Source: Leptospira fluminis (GTDB taxonomy: Bacteria > Spirochaetota > Leptospiria > Leptospirales > Leptospiraceae). From it: DNA of 64,000 nucleotides. Positions within the stretch are counted from its first letter, which is position 1. The number at the start of each line of letters is the position of its first letter. A model generated the notes under the pieces. That model did no database searches. It saw only the letters and a list, made by a program, of their open reading frames with translations, and was not told where the DNA came from. Location of the stretch: positions 124,001 through 188,000 of the forward strand of contig NZ_RQEV01000007.1 in NCBI RefSeq assembly GCF_004771275.1. Reading direction: 5' to 3'. The position numbers and the translations under genes were made by a program. Shown here piece after piece: positions 54,361 through 62,404 of this stretch.

Positions 54361-54681
54361 ATGAAACGGTTCAGCCTAAATCTACTGGCTTCGCTTCTCT
54401 CCCTGCTCTTCGTTTTCGAATTGTTGGGACAGGATTTCTCCGGCGGAAAGATGCGTGTTCTTTCCAAAAAAGCCCGGACCCAAGAATTCAAAGAAATCGT
54501 TTCTTCTCATCACCCTCCTCTATCTTCGGGAGAAGACGACAAAGGAGTCCTCTCCAGCATCCGCCCCCAAGCGGGCTACGGAGAGCAGGACCTCTCCCAT
54601 ACGGATTTTAGAATCAAAGAAATTTTCGGTTCTCATCATACTCTATCCTATCGTTATCTTTTTCTTCCTCCTCCGGCTTGA
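54361..54681 (+). CDS. Small exported hypothetical protein
   Basis: This 106-residue protein starts MKRFSLNLLASLLSLLFVFELLGQ, a standard signal peptide with cleavage after about residue 23. The mature part is hydrophilic, with His-Pro-rich segments, and is not recognised. A longer frame from 54166 would translate the efp promoter and is rejected. It lies between efp and the radical SAM gene. Confidence 0.6.
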   Translation: MKRFSLNLLASLLSLLFVFELLGQDFSGGKMRVLSKKARTQEFKEIVSSHHPPLSSGEDDKGVLSSIRPQAGYGEQDLSHTDFRIKEIFGSHHTLSYRYLFLPPPA

Positions 54682-54955
54682 ATCGGAAATCCAGTTCTGT
54701 AAGTCCCTCAGGGAGGTTGTTCCCGGGAGAGAAGCGGCGGCGGATTTGGGCAAAAAATGCGCCGTCCATAAAAAAGCGGGAACCCGCTCATCCTTCTCCT
54801 AAGTCTCCAACCGAAATCGATGAGTCCATCTCCCTGAGGTTTTATATAAATATAAATTTCCGTCGGAAACCGTACCGGTTTCCGATTTTTTTTGAAGGAT
54901 CTTCGATTGACTTCCCCCCGATTCGCCAAAACAAGAGTGTTGAGGGGAAAAAACT

Positions 54956-56068
54956 CTGGGAACTTCGTCCGACCATCGCGAACTTACTCCGGTTTCCACA
55001 GATCCCGAATGGGAAAATTGGAAATGGCAGATTCAGAATCGAATCCGGGACGAAGAAGGACTTTCCCGTCATCTAGAACTCACCTCCGACGAACGGGAAT
55101 CCCTGAAGAAATGCGAGGAACTCTTTTCCTTTTCCGTTACGCCTTACTATCTCGGTCTTGCGGACCCCAAGAACGACGACTGCCCGATCCGACTCCAAGT
55201 CGTTCCTAGAAAAGAGGAATGGATCCCTCGCATCTGGGACAGGCCGGACCCTCTGGCGGAGGAATCCTATATGCCGGTCAAAGGTGTCACGCACCGATAT
55301 CCGGACCGCGCTCTCTGGTATCTGTCCCATGTTTGCGCCGTGTATTGTCGTTTTTGCACCCGAAAGCGCAAGGTATCCCAATCTTCCCAGACTCCGGACG
55401 GAGAAGATTGGAAACAGGCGCTGGAATATTTCAAAAGCCGTCCGGAGATCCGCGAAGTGATCCTTTCCGGAGGGGACCCGCTGAATTTATCCGATTCCAA
55501 ATTGGATTTTTTGTTAAGCGAACTAAAGCGCATCCCTCATATCAATCAGGTCCGGATTCATACCCGTTATCCCGTCACTCTTCCCATGCGAATCACTCCG
55601 GAATTTTGCGCCGTACTCCGTAGGCATTTCCCCGTCTTCATCGTGACCCATTTCAATCACCCCAAGGAGTTGACGGACTTTTCCAGGGAAAAGATCCGGA
55701 TGTTAGTCCAGGACGGATCCGCGACCGTGCTGAACCAATCCGTGCTGCTGAAGGGCATCAACGACTCCGTGGAGACTCTCGTGGAGTTGTTCTACGGTTT
55801 GACATCGGCCGGAATTAAACCGTATTACCTGCACCATTGCGACGAGGTGTACGGTTCCGCCCATTTTCGGGTTCCGATCTCGAAGGGAGTGGAATTGATG
55901 AAGTCGATCCGAGGCAGGATTAGCGGGCTATGCGTTCCGCTGTATGTCGTGGACCTTACGGGAGGAGGAGGCAAGGTTCCTCTTCCCGCGGAATACTTGG
56001 AAGAGGAAAAATCCTCCTCTTACGTATTCCGAAATTACAGAGGAGATCTGTATGAAATCGGTTATTAG
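54956..56068 (+). CDS. epmB: EpmB/KamA-type radical SAM lysine 2,3-aminomutase
   Basis: The frame encodes about 370 residues with the radical SAM cluster motif CAVYCRFCTRK, the SAM-binding GGDPL and the PLP-lysine segment GGGGKVPL near the end. The N-terminal part (WQIQNRI, PYYLGLADPKNDDCPIRLQVVP) is clearly coding, yet from the in-frame TGA at 54941 to residue M at 55271 there is no ATG, GTG or TTG. A CTG at 54956 lies 8 bp after GAGGGG and is the best candidate. Such enzymes convert alpha-lysine to beta-lysine; adjacency to efp supports the EF-P modification role. Confidence 0.82.
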   Translation: MGTSSDHRELTPVSTDPEWENWKWQIQNRIRDEEGLSRHLELTSDERESLKKCEELFSFSVTPYYLGLADPKNDDCPIRLQVVPRKEEWIPRIWDRPDPLAEESYMPVKGVTHRYPDRALWYLSHVCAVYCRFCTRKRKVSQSSQTPDGEDWKQALEYFKSRPEIREVILSGGDPLNLSDSKLDFLLSELKRIPHINQVRIHTRYPVTLPMRITPEFCAVLRRHFPVFIVTHFNHPKELTDFSREKIRMLVQDGSATVLNQSVLLKGINDSVETLVELFYGLTSAGIKPYYLHHCDEVYGSAHFRVPISKGVELMKSIRGRISGLCVPLYVVDLTGGGGKVPLPAEYLEEEKSSSYVFRNYRGDLYEIGY

Positions 56069-56594
56069 ATTTCTGTTCGTCGTCGCATTGGCTTGGAATT
56101 GCAAAACTCCGGGGGGAGAAGGAAAGGCGAGCACGGTGGAAAATCCCGCGGTGCTCCGACTGAATTATGACGTGGTCTATTACGCGCAGGGAAACGCCGT
56201 GGTATTGGATTTCGGTCGTTTGTTCGCGAGAGGATTGTATTACGACTGCAAGATCACCGATACCGCCTCCAACTTCGATCGATTTCGGGCCTCTTCTTAT
56301 ACCGAGGACAACGCGAACGACTTCCGCTATTTGGTTTCCGAATCGGAGCAGGCCAAAATGAACGGTCGGCAGTTCCAATATTTTCCCATGAAGGAAGACA
56401 CCAGGTCGACTGTCTTTTCCGGTTGTAGAAATTCCTCCTCCTCATTCGAATCCTGTTACGTTCGCTGGGAATGGCAAAGGGGGAATTTTATCTTCGTATT
56501 CGAAACCGAAATGGAAAACAAGAAGGGGCTTAGCACTCTGGAACTGGGGAAGGAATTCCATGATTTCGTAAGCCGTCGGATTCGGGCCTTTTAA
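56052..56594 (+). CDS. Putative lipoprotein of unknown function
   Basis: This 180-residue protein starts MKSVIRFLFVVALAWNCK, a lipoprotein signal with Cys at position 17, and continues with a Cys-containing beta-rich domain. GAGGAGATCT precedes the ATG. It overlaps the end of the radical SAM gene by 17 bp, so translation may be coupled. No family was recognised. Confidence 0.75.
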   Translation: MKSVIRFLFVVALAWNCKTPGGEGKASTVENPAVLRLNYDVVYYAQGNAVVLDFGRLFARGLYYDCKITDTASNFDRFRASSYTEDNANDFRYLVSESEQAKMNGRQFQYFPMKEDTRSTVFSGCRNSSSSFESCYVRWEWQRGNFIFVFETEMENKKGLSTLELGKEFHDFVSRRIRAF

Positions 56595-56699
56595 TGCCGG
56601 AAATGCCTTTTTCCCATATTTTCGTATTTTCTTGACCAAATCCGTTCCGACAACTACCCTATCCGTCGAGGGGTTCCGCCCCGGGGTTTTTGAGCGTAT

Positions 56700-56906
56700 A
56701 TGTGGTTGAAATTAGGGGATACGGAAGTCATTAATTTGGACTTTATTTCCTCTATCCGGAAGAATTCGGCGGGGAACACGATAGAAATTACCTATCACGA
56801 CTTCAATCACGTAAAATCCCTGCCTTTCGGAGATGCGGAAACCAGGGACAAAGCATACAAAGCGATTTTAGAAAACCTTTCGCGGATGCGGCTTTTTTTC
56901 GAGTGA
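56700..56906 (+). CDS. Small hypothetical protein
   Basis: This 68-residue protein has three short strand-like parts and a helix (MWLKLGDTEVINLDFISSI, then GDAETRDKAYKAILENL). It overlaps the next gene by 4 bp (GTGA), so it is coupled to the nucleotidyltransferase-like protein. The role is unknown. Confidence 0.7.
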   Translation: MWLKLGDTEVINLDFISSIRKNSAGNTIEITYHDFNHVKSLPFGDAETRDKAYKAILENLSRMRLFFE

Positions 56907-57670
56907 TAGAGAAGATGGAAAAGATTAAGGAAAATCTCTCGAGCGTATCCTCCCTGAAACCGTTCGAACTTATTTTTTACGGTTCCCGTCAGAGGGGGGA
57001 CGCAAATCCTTCCTCCGACTTTAATTTCTTTCTCTTGGCGGATCCTTCCGACCAACTCAAGAGCAACTTCATCCGCGAAATCAACAAGGCTCTCGAGCCT
57101 TTGCAGGAACAAGGTCCGGTGAACCTAATTTCCGGGGATTGGGATAGCTTCCGATTGAGAATGAAAAGTTTCGATCCGGGCGCGGTTCACATCTGCGAAT
57201 TGGGAGAACCCTATTTCGGTTCCGAATATTTTCCCATCATCAAGGAAGAATGGGATAAGACCAAGTTGGAACCGGTGGACGGGGTCTCCGCAGGAAAGTA
57301 CCTTCGCAAAAGATACCGTTTTTTTAAAGGGATCGTTCCTAGGAATACGAAAGAAGACGTGATCCGGATGGAGAGGCTTTTGGCGATCTATCTCCAGAAC
57401 TGGATGTTCCGTTATATCGGCGATCTGGGCGTAGGGGAAATCATACATTCCGACATCCCGTCCCGGATCGGACCCATGTTCCGGATTCTCTACTCCAAAG
57501 AAGCGAAAGGGAACATATTGGAACTCGTGGAACTCTATCACGAAATCGTAAAATTAAAGACGGAACTTCGGACTCCGGAATCGCCTTTTTCGGCACAGCG
57601 TTTCCAACAGATCAAGGATACCCTCAGATTCGAGGAGAAAGAGATCCGGATCCTAAAGCTGAACTATTGA
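56903..57670 (+). CDS. Nucleotidyltransferase-like protein with altered active site
   Basis: This 255-residue protein has a Pol-beta-type motif GSRQRGDANPSSDFNFFLL near residues 28-46. The usual second Asp of D-x-D is Asn (SDFNF), which should weaken metal binding, so the protein may be inactive or depend on another residue. A helical C-terminal HEPN-like half follows. The GTG start overlaps the preceding stop (GTGA); an ATG at 56915 is an alternative. Confidence 0.75.
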   Translation: MIEKMEKIKENLSSVSSLKPFELIFYGSRQRGDANPSSDFNFFLLADPSDQLKSNFIREINKALEPLQEQGPVNLISGDWDSFRLRMKSFDPGAVHICELGEPYFGSEYFPIIKEEWDKTKLEPVDGVSAGKYLRKRYRFFKGIVPRNTKEDVIRMERLLAIYLQNWMFRYIGDLGVGEIIHSDIPSRIGPMFRILYSKEAKGNILELVELYHEIVKLKTELRTPESPFSAQRFQQIKDTLRFEEKEIRILKLNY

Positions 57671-57721
57671 TATTGATCCGGATCGCACTTTCCTCCCCGC
57701 GGCGGGAACGAAAGAAAGTAC

Positions 57722-59305
57722 TTAGTTCCGAAGCAATTTCAACATCCTAGAATCTCCGACCACTGCGGTCGCCGCCGCCAATCCAGCCATCATTGCGCCC
57801 GCGATTCCGGGGGAGCCGGCATCCGCTCCGGTGAGATACAATCCGGAGACCGGAGTGCGGACGTCGAACCAAGGACATTTCTCCTTGTCGTACCGTTCCG
57901 CCACGCAGGCAAGACCGTAAATCGCTCCGTCCGGGTGGGAGGTAAAATGTTCGTTCGTAATCGGAGTGGACAGTTCCGAATATTCCACGAGTTTTCCGAA
58001 TCCGGGAAAGCGACGTTCCAAAGTCATAAGCATCCTGTTCGTGATCTTTTCCTTTAAAGATTTATAATCTTCTCCACGCTTTTTCCAAGGCAAGGATTTC
58101 CATTTAGCGAAATGATCGTAATCCGTGAACGTGATCACGTCGGCTGTATGGTGTTTCGCCTCCGGGTTCTTGAGACTAGGAAAGGAAACGTAAATGTTTG
58201 GAATTTCTCCCGAACCCTCGATCCAATCGTTCCTCCGGGAGAAGTTACGATCATGATCGGGGGAAGAAAAAATCCAATAGTTCTCCCCTTTGAATCCCAA
58301 CTTCGCAGGGCTATCGGAGAGTCCTAAGTACAAACAAAGACTGGTGGTCATCCTTTCCCGATCGTAAAAGTCTAAGAGGGAATTCCGGAAAGGAACCGGA
58401 ACGGATTCCGGAACAAGCTTGGTGTACGTGGGATATGCCCCCGCGCAAGAGACCACTACAGGAGCCCGAAATTCCCGCTCCAACCCTTCTCCTCGAAGAG
58501 CTTTGGTCCTGACGCCTACTGCTTTTCCGTCCTGGACCAAAATTTCCAATACCTCGGTGGAGGAAAGTACCGTTCCTCCGCCTTTGACTACGATTTCTTC
58601 CACGGCATCGAAGATTCGGCCGGCTCCGCCGACAGGATAATATCCCCCGTTGATATAATGCTGTACCAGAGAAGCGTGCATGGCAAATGCCACCTTGGAA
58701 GGTGGAAGTCCGTGATCCCCCCATTGGGCCGCCAAAATCCCCTTCAATTCTTCGCTCTTGAAATTCGCGTCGAAATATTCCTTTAAGGTCCGGATCCCGC
58801 CCTCTCCCAATAATTCGGAAAACGATTCCAAGGGAGGAGGAGAAAGACGGAGCATCAGGGATTTTCCGAACAAAGCGGAAGTTTTTTTGATGTCCTTCAA
58901 ATACTTTTCGATCGCGGGTTGTTCTTCCGGAAATCTCCGGATCAGGTCGGCTTGGAATTTAGCGGGATCGCCGTAAATGTCGAACGTACTATTCGGAAAG
59001 ACCAATCGCTCGAAAGGGTCCGGCATACGCTTCCAGATCACTTTCTTACCCGTGACCTTATCGGAGATTTTTTTGCAGAGGCCCTCTTCGTGCATATCTC
59101 CCACGTAATGGATTCCCACATCCCAATGGAATTTTCCCTGCTTTCTTTGGAACTCGTGCGTGAAGCCCCCGGGTTGGAAATGCTTTTCGAGAATCAGAAC
59201 CTTTTTTCCCGCAAATTGGGTTAGCAGGCTTGCCGCAGTAAGGCTTCCCATTCCGGAGCCGATAAAAATGACGTCGTATGTGTCGCTTATCGTTTCGTTT
59301 TCCAT
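57722..59305 (-). CDS. CrtI/RetSat-like FAD oxidoreductase
   Basis: This protein of 527 residues (ATG at 59305) has the FAD loop FIGSGMGSLTAASLL, ILEKHFQPGGFTHEF and a C-terminal GLYLTGADAGSPGIAGAMMAG. It resembles phytoene desaturases, carotenoid isomerases and retinol saturases. The TTG two codons earlier is less likely, since GAGGGG is 9 bp from the ATG. It is divergent from a TetR gene with an operator between them and lies near a fatty-acid modification operon, so a lipid substrate is plausible. Confidence 0.85.
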   Translation of the reverse strand: MENETISDTYDVIFIGSGMGSLTAASLLTQFAGKKVLILEKHFQPGGFTHEFQRKQGKFHWDVGIHYVGDMHEEGLCKKISDKVTGKKVIWKRMPDPFERLVFPNSTFDIYGDPAKFQADLIRRFPEEQPAIEKYLKDIKKTSALFGKSLMLRLSPPPLESFSELLGEGGIRTLKEYFDANFKSEELKGILAAQWGDHGLPPSKVAFAMHASLVQHYINGGYYPVGGAGRIFDAVEEIVVKGGGTVLSSTEVLEILVQDGKAVGVRTKALRGEGLEREFRAPVVVSCAGAYPTYTKLVPESVPVPFRNSLLDFYDRERMTTSLCLYLGLSDSPAKLGFKGENYWIFSSPDHDRNFSRRNDWIEGSGEIPNIYVSFPSLKNPEAKHHTADVITFTDYDHFAKWKSLPWKKRGEDYKSLKEKITNRMLMTLERRFPGFGKLVEYSELSTPITNEHFTSHPDGAIYGLACVAERYDKEKCPWFDVRTPVSGLYLTGADAGSPGIAGAMMAGLAAATAVVGDSRMLKLLRN

Positions 59306-59342
59306 TGACAATATCCCCTCGTCTCGAATAATGTTAACACTT

Positions 59343-59367
59343 ATTACATAAGTCGATTAGATGTAAT
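59343..59367. promoter_or_regulatory. TetR operator palindrome
   Basis: ATTACAT-11 bp-ATGTAAT is a perfect 25-bp inverted repeat between the divergent FAD and TetR genes. A further ATGTAATATATGTC segment follows at 59380. Repressors of this family usually bind such palindromes and control both genes. Confidence 0.6.
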
Positions 59368-59395
59368 ACTCGTAAACAATGTAATATATGTCAAC

Positions 59396-60016
59396 ATGAA
59401 AATGAAGCAGGACAAAAATTCTTACCACCACGGGGACCTAAAACGCGCCCTTCTAGACGCCTCGATCCGCATCCTAAAGGAAGAAGGTTACAAAGCGTTG
59501 AGTTTGAGAAAGGCCGCCTTAACGGCCGGAGTCAGCCAATCCGCCCCGTACAGACATTATGCGGATTTGGAATCCCTGTACGCGGACATCGCCGAGGAGG
59601 GATTCAGGCTCTTGTCGGAAAGGCTCAAGAACTTCCAAAGCAGGTACAAAAAAAGGCCCTTATTGTTATTCCGGGAGTCCGGAGTGACCTATGTGGAATT
59701 CGCCCTGGAACATCCGGATCTATTCCGGATCATGTACGGGAACCAGATCGAAAGCCATTCACGATACGAAACCTTGGTCCTCGCGGAGAACGATTCCTTT
59801 CGAATCATCGTGGAAATCATCCAAGATTGTAAGAACGCGGGGCTGATCCGAACGGATAGCGTGGAAAAATCCGCAACTGCTGCCTGGACGATGGTACACG
59901 GGATCGCGGTGCTACTCGCGGGAAAGCAGGTGATGTTCCGTTCCGTGGATCTTCAAAAGGCGAGAAAGGTCACGAAGGAACTGATCTCTTTCCTGTACAA
60001 CGGGATGAAGGCCTAA
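59396..60016 (+). CDS. TetR/AcrR-family regulator
   Basis: This 206-residue protein has the TetR HTH: LKRALLDASIRILKEEGYKALSLRKAA, GVSQSAPYRHYADLESLYADIAEEGF. The C-terminal WHG-type domain (about 90-190) forms the ligand pocket. No ribosome site is seen. It probably represses the divergent oxidoreductase and itself through the palindrome at 59343. Confidence 0.9.
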   Translation: MKMKQDKNSYHHGDLKRALLDASIRILKEEGYKALSLRKAALTAGVSQSAPYRHYADLESLYADIAEEGFRLLSERLKNFQSRYKKRPLLLFRESGVTYVEFALEHPDLFRIMYGNQIESHSRYETLVLAENDSFRIIVEIIQDCKNAGLIRTDSVEKSATAAWTMVHGIAVLLAGKQVMFRSVDLQKARKVTKELISFLYNGMKA

Positions 60017-60051
60017 AGCGCAGGAAGGTCGCGCCGCTCGGGTCGAATCGG

Positions 60052-61083
60052 TCACCTCTTTCGGAACAGATAATGGGAAACGGCCCATTCTTCTCCGTTG
60101 CGGAATTTCCAGAGTTCCGCACAGGAAAGAAAGAAGACCTTCCAATATACGAACCATTTCAACGCGTTTTCTTTTCCGTACGTCCTTTCCAATATTCCTA
60201 GAATTTTCATTCGATCGGAGTACATGTTCCGAAGCCAGGCCTCGGAAGTTAGAGAGTAATGCTTTCCGTCGATTACCCACTGGTCTTCTATTAGAAAATC
60301 CTTTTGGAAGTATAGAAGAAGATCGTGGGAAGGCATTTGTCCGCCGGTGAAAAAATACTTCGCCATCCAGTCCGTATCGTCCACCACTTCGAACGCATAC
60401 GCATACGTCTTATGAGTGAAGATATGTATGAAAAACAAACCGTCCTTTTTTAGGAAGCCGGCCAATCTTTCAAACAGGGCCTCGTAATTCCTGACATGCT
60501 CCAGCATTTCCACCGAAAGGATTCGATCGAACTTGATGTTCGTTTTAAAAACGTTCGCGTCGGCGGTTTGGATCGTAAGATTTCGGAGTCCCCGTCTTCC
60601 GGCTTCCGCATCTATATATTTCTTTTGGCTCCCGGAATTGGAGACTCCTAGAATTTTGCATTTCGGATATGTTTCGGCTACGTATAAGGAAAGAGAACCC
60701 CAACCGCAACCTAGATCCAAGACGGTCATTCCATCCTTCAACCCGGCACGTTTGCAAGTAAGTTCCAGCATGGCTCGTTCCGATTCGTCGATTCCTACGT
60801 CGGGAGATGCCCAAAATCCGGAACTGTATTTCATGTATCTTCCCATGACCAATCGGAAAAAATCGGAAGGCACTTCGTAATGCTGCTCGTTGGCGGCATT
60901 CGTATGGATCGCGATCGGAGATTCCTTCAGTTTTCGGACATACTCGATCAGATGTTCTTGGTCTTTTTCTCGGGTTCCTCGGTTTTCTTGGCGGAGACGG
61001 ACCTTCAGCAATCGGCGGATCCGAATCCGGATCAACCAATCGGGAAAGAAATCCTTTTCCAGAAGTCGGTACAGGAGGCTCAT
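60052..61083 (-). CDS. Cyclopropane-fatty-acyl-phospholipid synthase-type methyltransferase (short form)
   Basis: This 343-residue protein has the CFA/mycolic methyltransferase pattern: YDVPSDFFRLVMGRYMKYSSG-type region, VLDLGCGWGSLSLYVAE and ILSVEMLEHVRNYEALF. The N-terminal domain is short compared with the second enzyme at 62401. It acts on unsaturated phospholipid acyl chains with SAM. It ends the operon and converges on the TetR gene with a 35-bp gap. Confidence 0.85.
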   Translation of the reverse strand: MSLLYRLLEKDFFPDWLIRIRIRRLLKVRLRQENRGTREKDQEHLIEYVRKLKESPIAIHTNAANEQHYEVPSDFFRLVMGRYMKYSSGFWASPDVGIDESERAMLELTCKRAGLKDGMTVLDLGCGWGSLSLYVAETYPKCKILGVSNSGSQKKYIDAEAGRRGLRNLTIQTADANVFKTNIKFDRILSVEMLEHVRNYEALFERLAGFLKKDGLFFIHIFTHKTYAYAFEVVDDTDWMAKYFFTGGQMPSHDLLLYFQKDFLIEDQWVIDGKHYSLTSEAWLRNMYSDRMKILGILERTYGKENALKWFVYWKVFFLSCAELWKFRNGEEWAVSHYLFRKR

Positions 61084-61098
61084 CCTTTTTTCGTCCGC

Positions 61099-61890
61099 TT
61101 ATTCTTTGGGGAACCAAGGTACGAACGCACTGGTTTTACGACTGTATTCCAGGTAAGCTTCCCCCTTCAATTCCAACTGCCCCTGTTCGTTTAACGGAAT
61201 TCCGGTAACTTGCGTCAATAATACGAACATGACGATCGGAGAAACGAGTCCGATCCAACCCCAAGGAGAAGCCAACGACACCAAACCGAAGGACACCCAG
61301 ATCACCCATTCGAAAAAATAATTCGGATGCCTGCTGTATTTCCAAAGCCCGGTGTCGCAGACTTTTTGCAGGTTCTCCGGCATTCTTTTGAATTCGGAAA
61401 GTTGAAAGTCCGCGACGGACTCCCCCACGATCCCGACGGCAAAGAGCGATAGTCCGAGAATCTCCAACGGATGGATGGTACCGGAAGGATTCAGCGCGGG
61501 AAAAACGAACGGCAAGCTTAGGACGGTTCCGAGCAATCCTTGGAATTGGAAAACGTTCGTAAAGAATTTGCGGTGTACCCGGTCTCCGTATTCCTTCCGA
61601 AAGGCGGTGTATCTCCGGTCTTCGTGTCCGGTCAGAATGCGGGTCGTCAGTATAAAATAGGAAAGTCTCCAGCCCCAAACCGTCGCCATAAACGCGAAAA
61701 CGGTCTTATGAATCGGATCTCCGGTACCGAGGATGAAATATACGATCGCGGCCGAGGAAATACAGAGACCCCAGCCCAAATCCACGATGGCGTAGTTCCC
61801 TAAAACCCTTCCTACAAGCCAAAGCAGGCTCATCAGCACGAAGACAAAGAGCCATGCGACCAACATCAAAAACAACGCGTTTTCGTACAT
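61099..61890 (-). CDS. DUF1295/steroid 5-alpha reductase-like membrane protein
   Basis: This 263-residue protein has several hydrophobic segments and the DUF1295 signature WKYSRHPNYFFEWVIWVSF with an upstream RYTAFRKEYGDRVHRKFFTNVFQ. AGGAGA precedes the ATG. Such proteins are NADPH-dependent reductases or methyltransferases of lipids by homology. In many bacteria DUF1295 sits in the CFA operon, as here. Confidence 0.88.
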   Translation of the reverse strand: MYENALFLMLVAWLFVFVLMSLLWLVGRVLGNYAIVDLGWGLCISSAAIVYFILGTGDPIHKTVFAFMATVWGWRLSYFILTTRILTGHEDRRYTAFRKEYGDRVHRKFFTNVFQFQGLLGTVLSLPFVFPALNPSGTIHPLEILGLSLFAVGIVGESVADFQLSEFKRMPENLQKVCDTGLWKYSRHPNYFFEWVIWVSFGLVSLASPWGWIGLVSPIVMFVLLTQVTGIPLNEQGQLELKGEAYLEYSRKTSAFVPWFPKE

Positions 61891-61906
61891 TCGGTTCTCC
61901 TATATC

Positions 61907-62404
61907 TTAAAGGGAATCTTTGCGGACGATCCGATCGATTTTTTTCACGAGAGGTAATACTACGAAATAAGATGCGAAAGCCAAAGCAGGTACCGTCGCC
62001 CCCCAACCGACTACGGCGTAGAGGGCGGAATCGCGCAATCCTTTCCACAGTAAGGATGGATCTCCGTCCACGAACCGATACGCCCATTCCAGATCCAAGC
62101 GGGTGCCGGACAATCTCGCCCCGAATTCCAGGAAAGGGATCAGCAAAAAAATCTGCAGAGGATACATCGCATAATTCGCAAGCTGTACGGAGATCGGATT
62201 CAACCTAAGAAGAAATCCGAATACGGCCGCGAGAGCCATCGTAGTACCGATCAAAGGAAAGACTCCGATCGCTCCTCCGAGAACGAGGGAAAGCGCGATT
62301 TTTTCCGGACTGATTCCCGTCTTCAGTTCCTTGACGATGGCCTCTTTCAGCTTTCCGACAAAGGAAGGCTTCGTTGCAGTTTTTGGATTTTCGTTCGTAC
62401 TCAC
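61907..62404 (-). CDS. DUF2062 membrane protein
   Basis: This 165-residue protein has the DUF2062 pattern SPEKIALSLVLGGAIGVFPLIGTTM, three to four hydrophobic segments and NPISVQLANYAMYPLQIFL. The GTG start overlaps the stop of the CFA-type gene (GTGA), so it is coupled. The function is unknown; the context is membrane lipid modification. Confidence 0.85.
   Translation of the reverse strand: MSTNENPKTATKPSFVGKLKEAIVKELKTGISPEKIALSLVLGGAIGVFPLIGTTMALAAVFGFLLRLNPISVQLANYAMYPLQIFLLIPFLEFGARLSGTRLDLEWAYRFVDGDPSLLWKGLRDSALYAVVGWGATVPALAFASYFVVLPLVKKIDRIVRKDSL

Noticed and set aside
55271..56068. Radical SAM protein starting at the ATG 55271
   Set aside because: The 100 codons upstream are clearly homologous to the EpmB/KamA N-terminus, so this ATG is internal.
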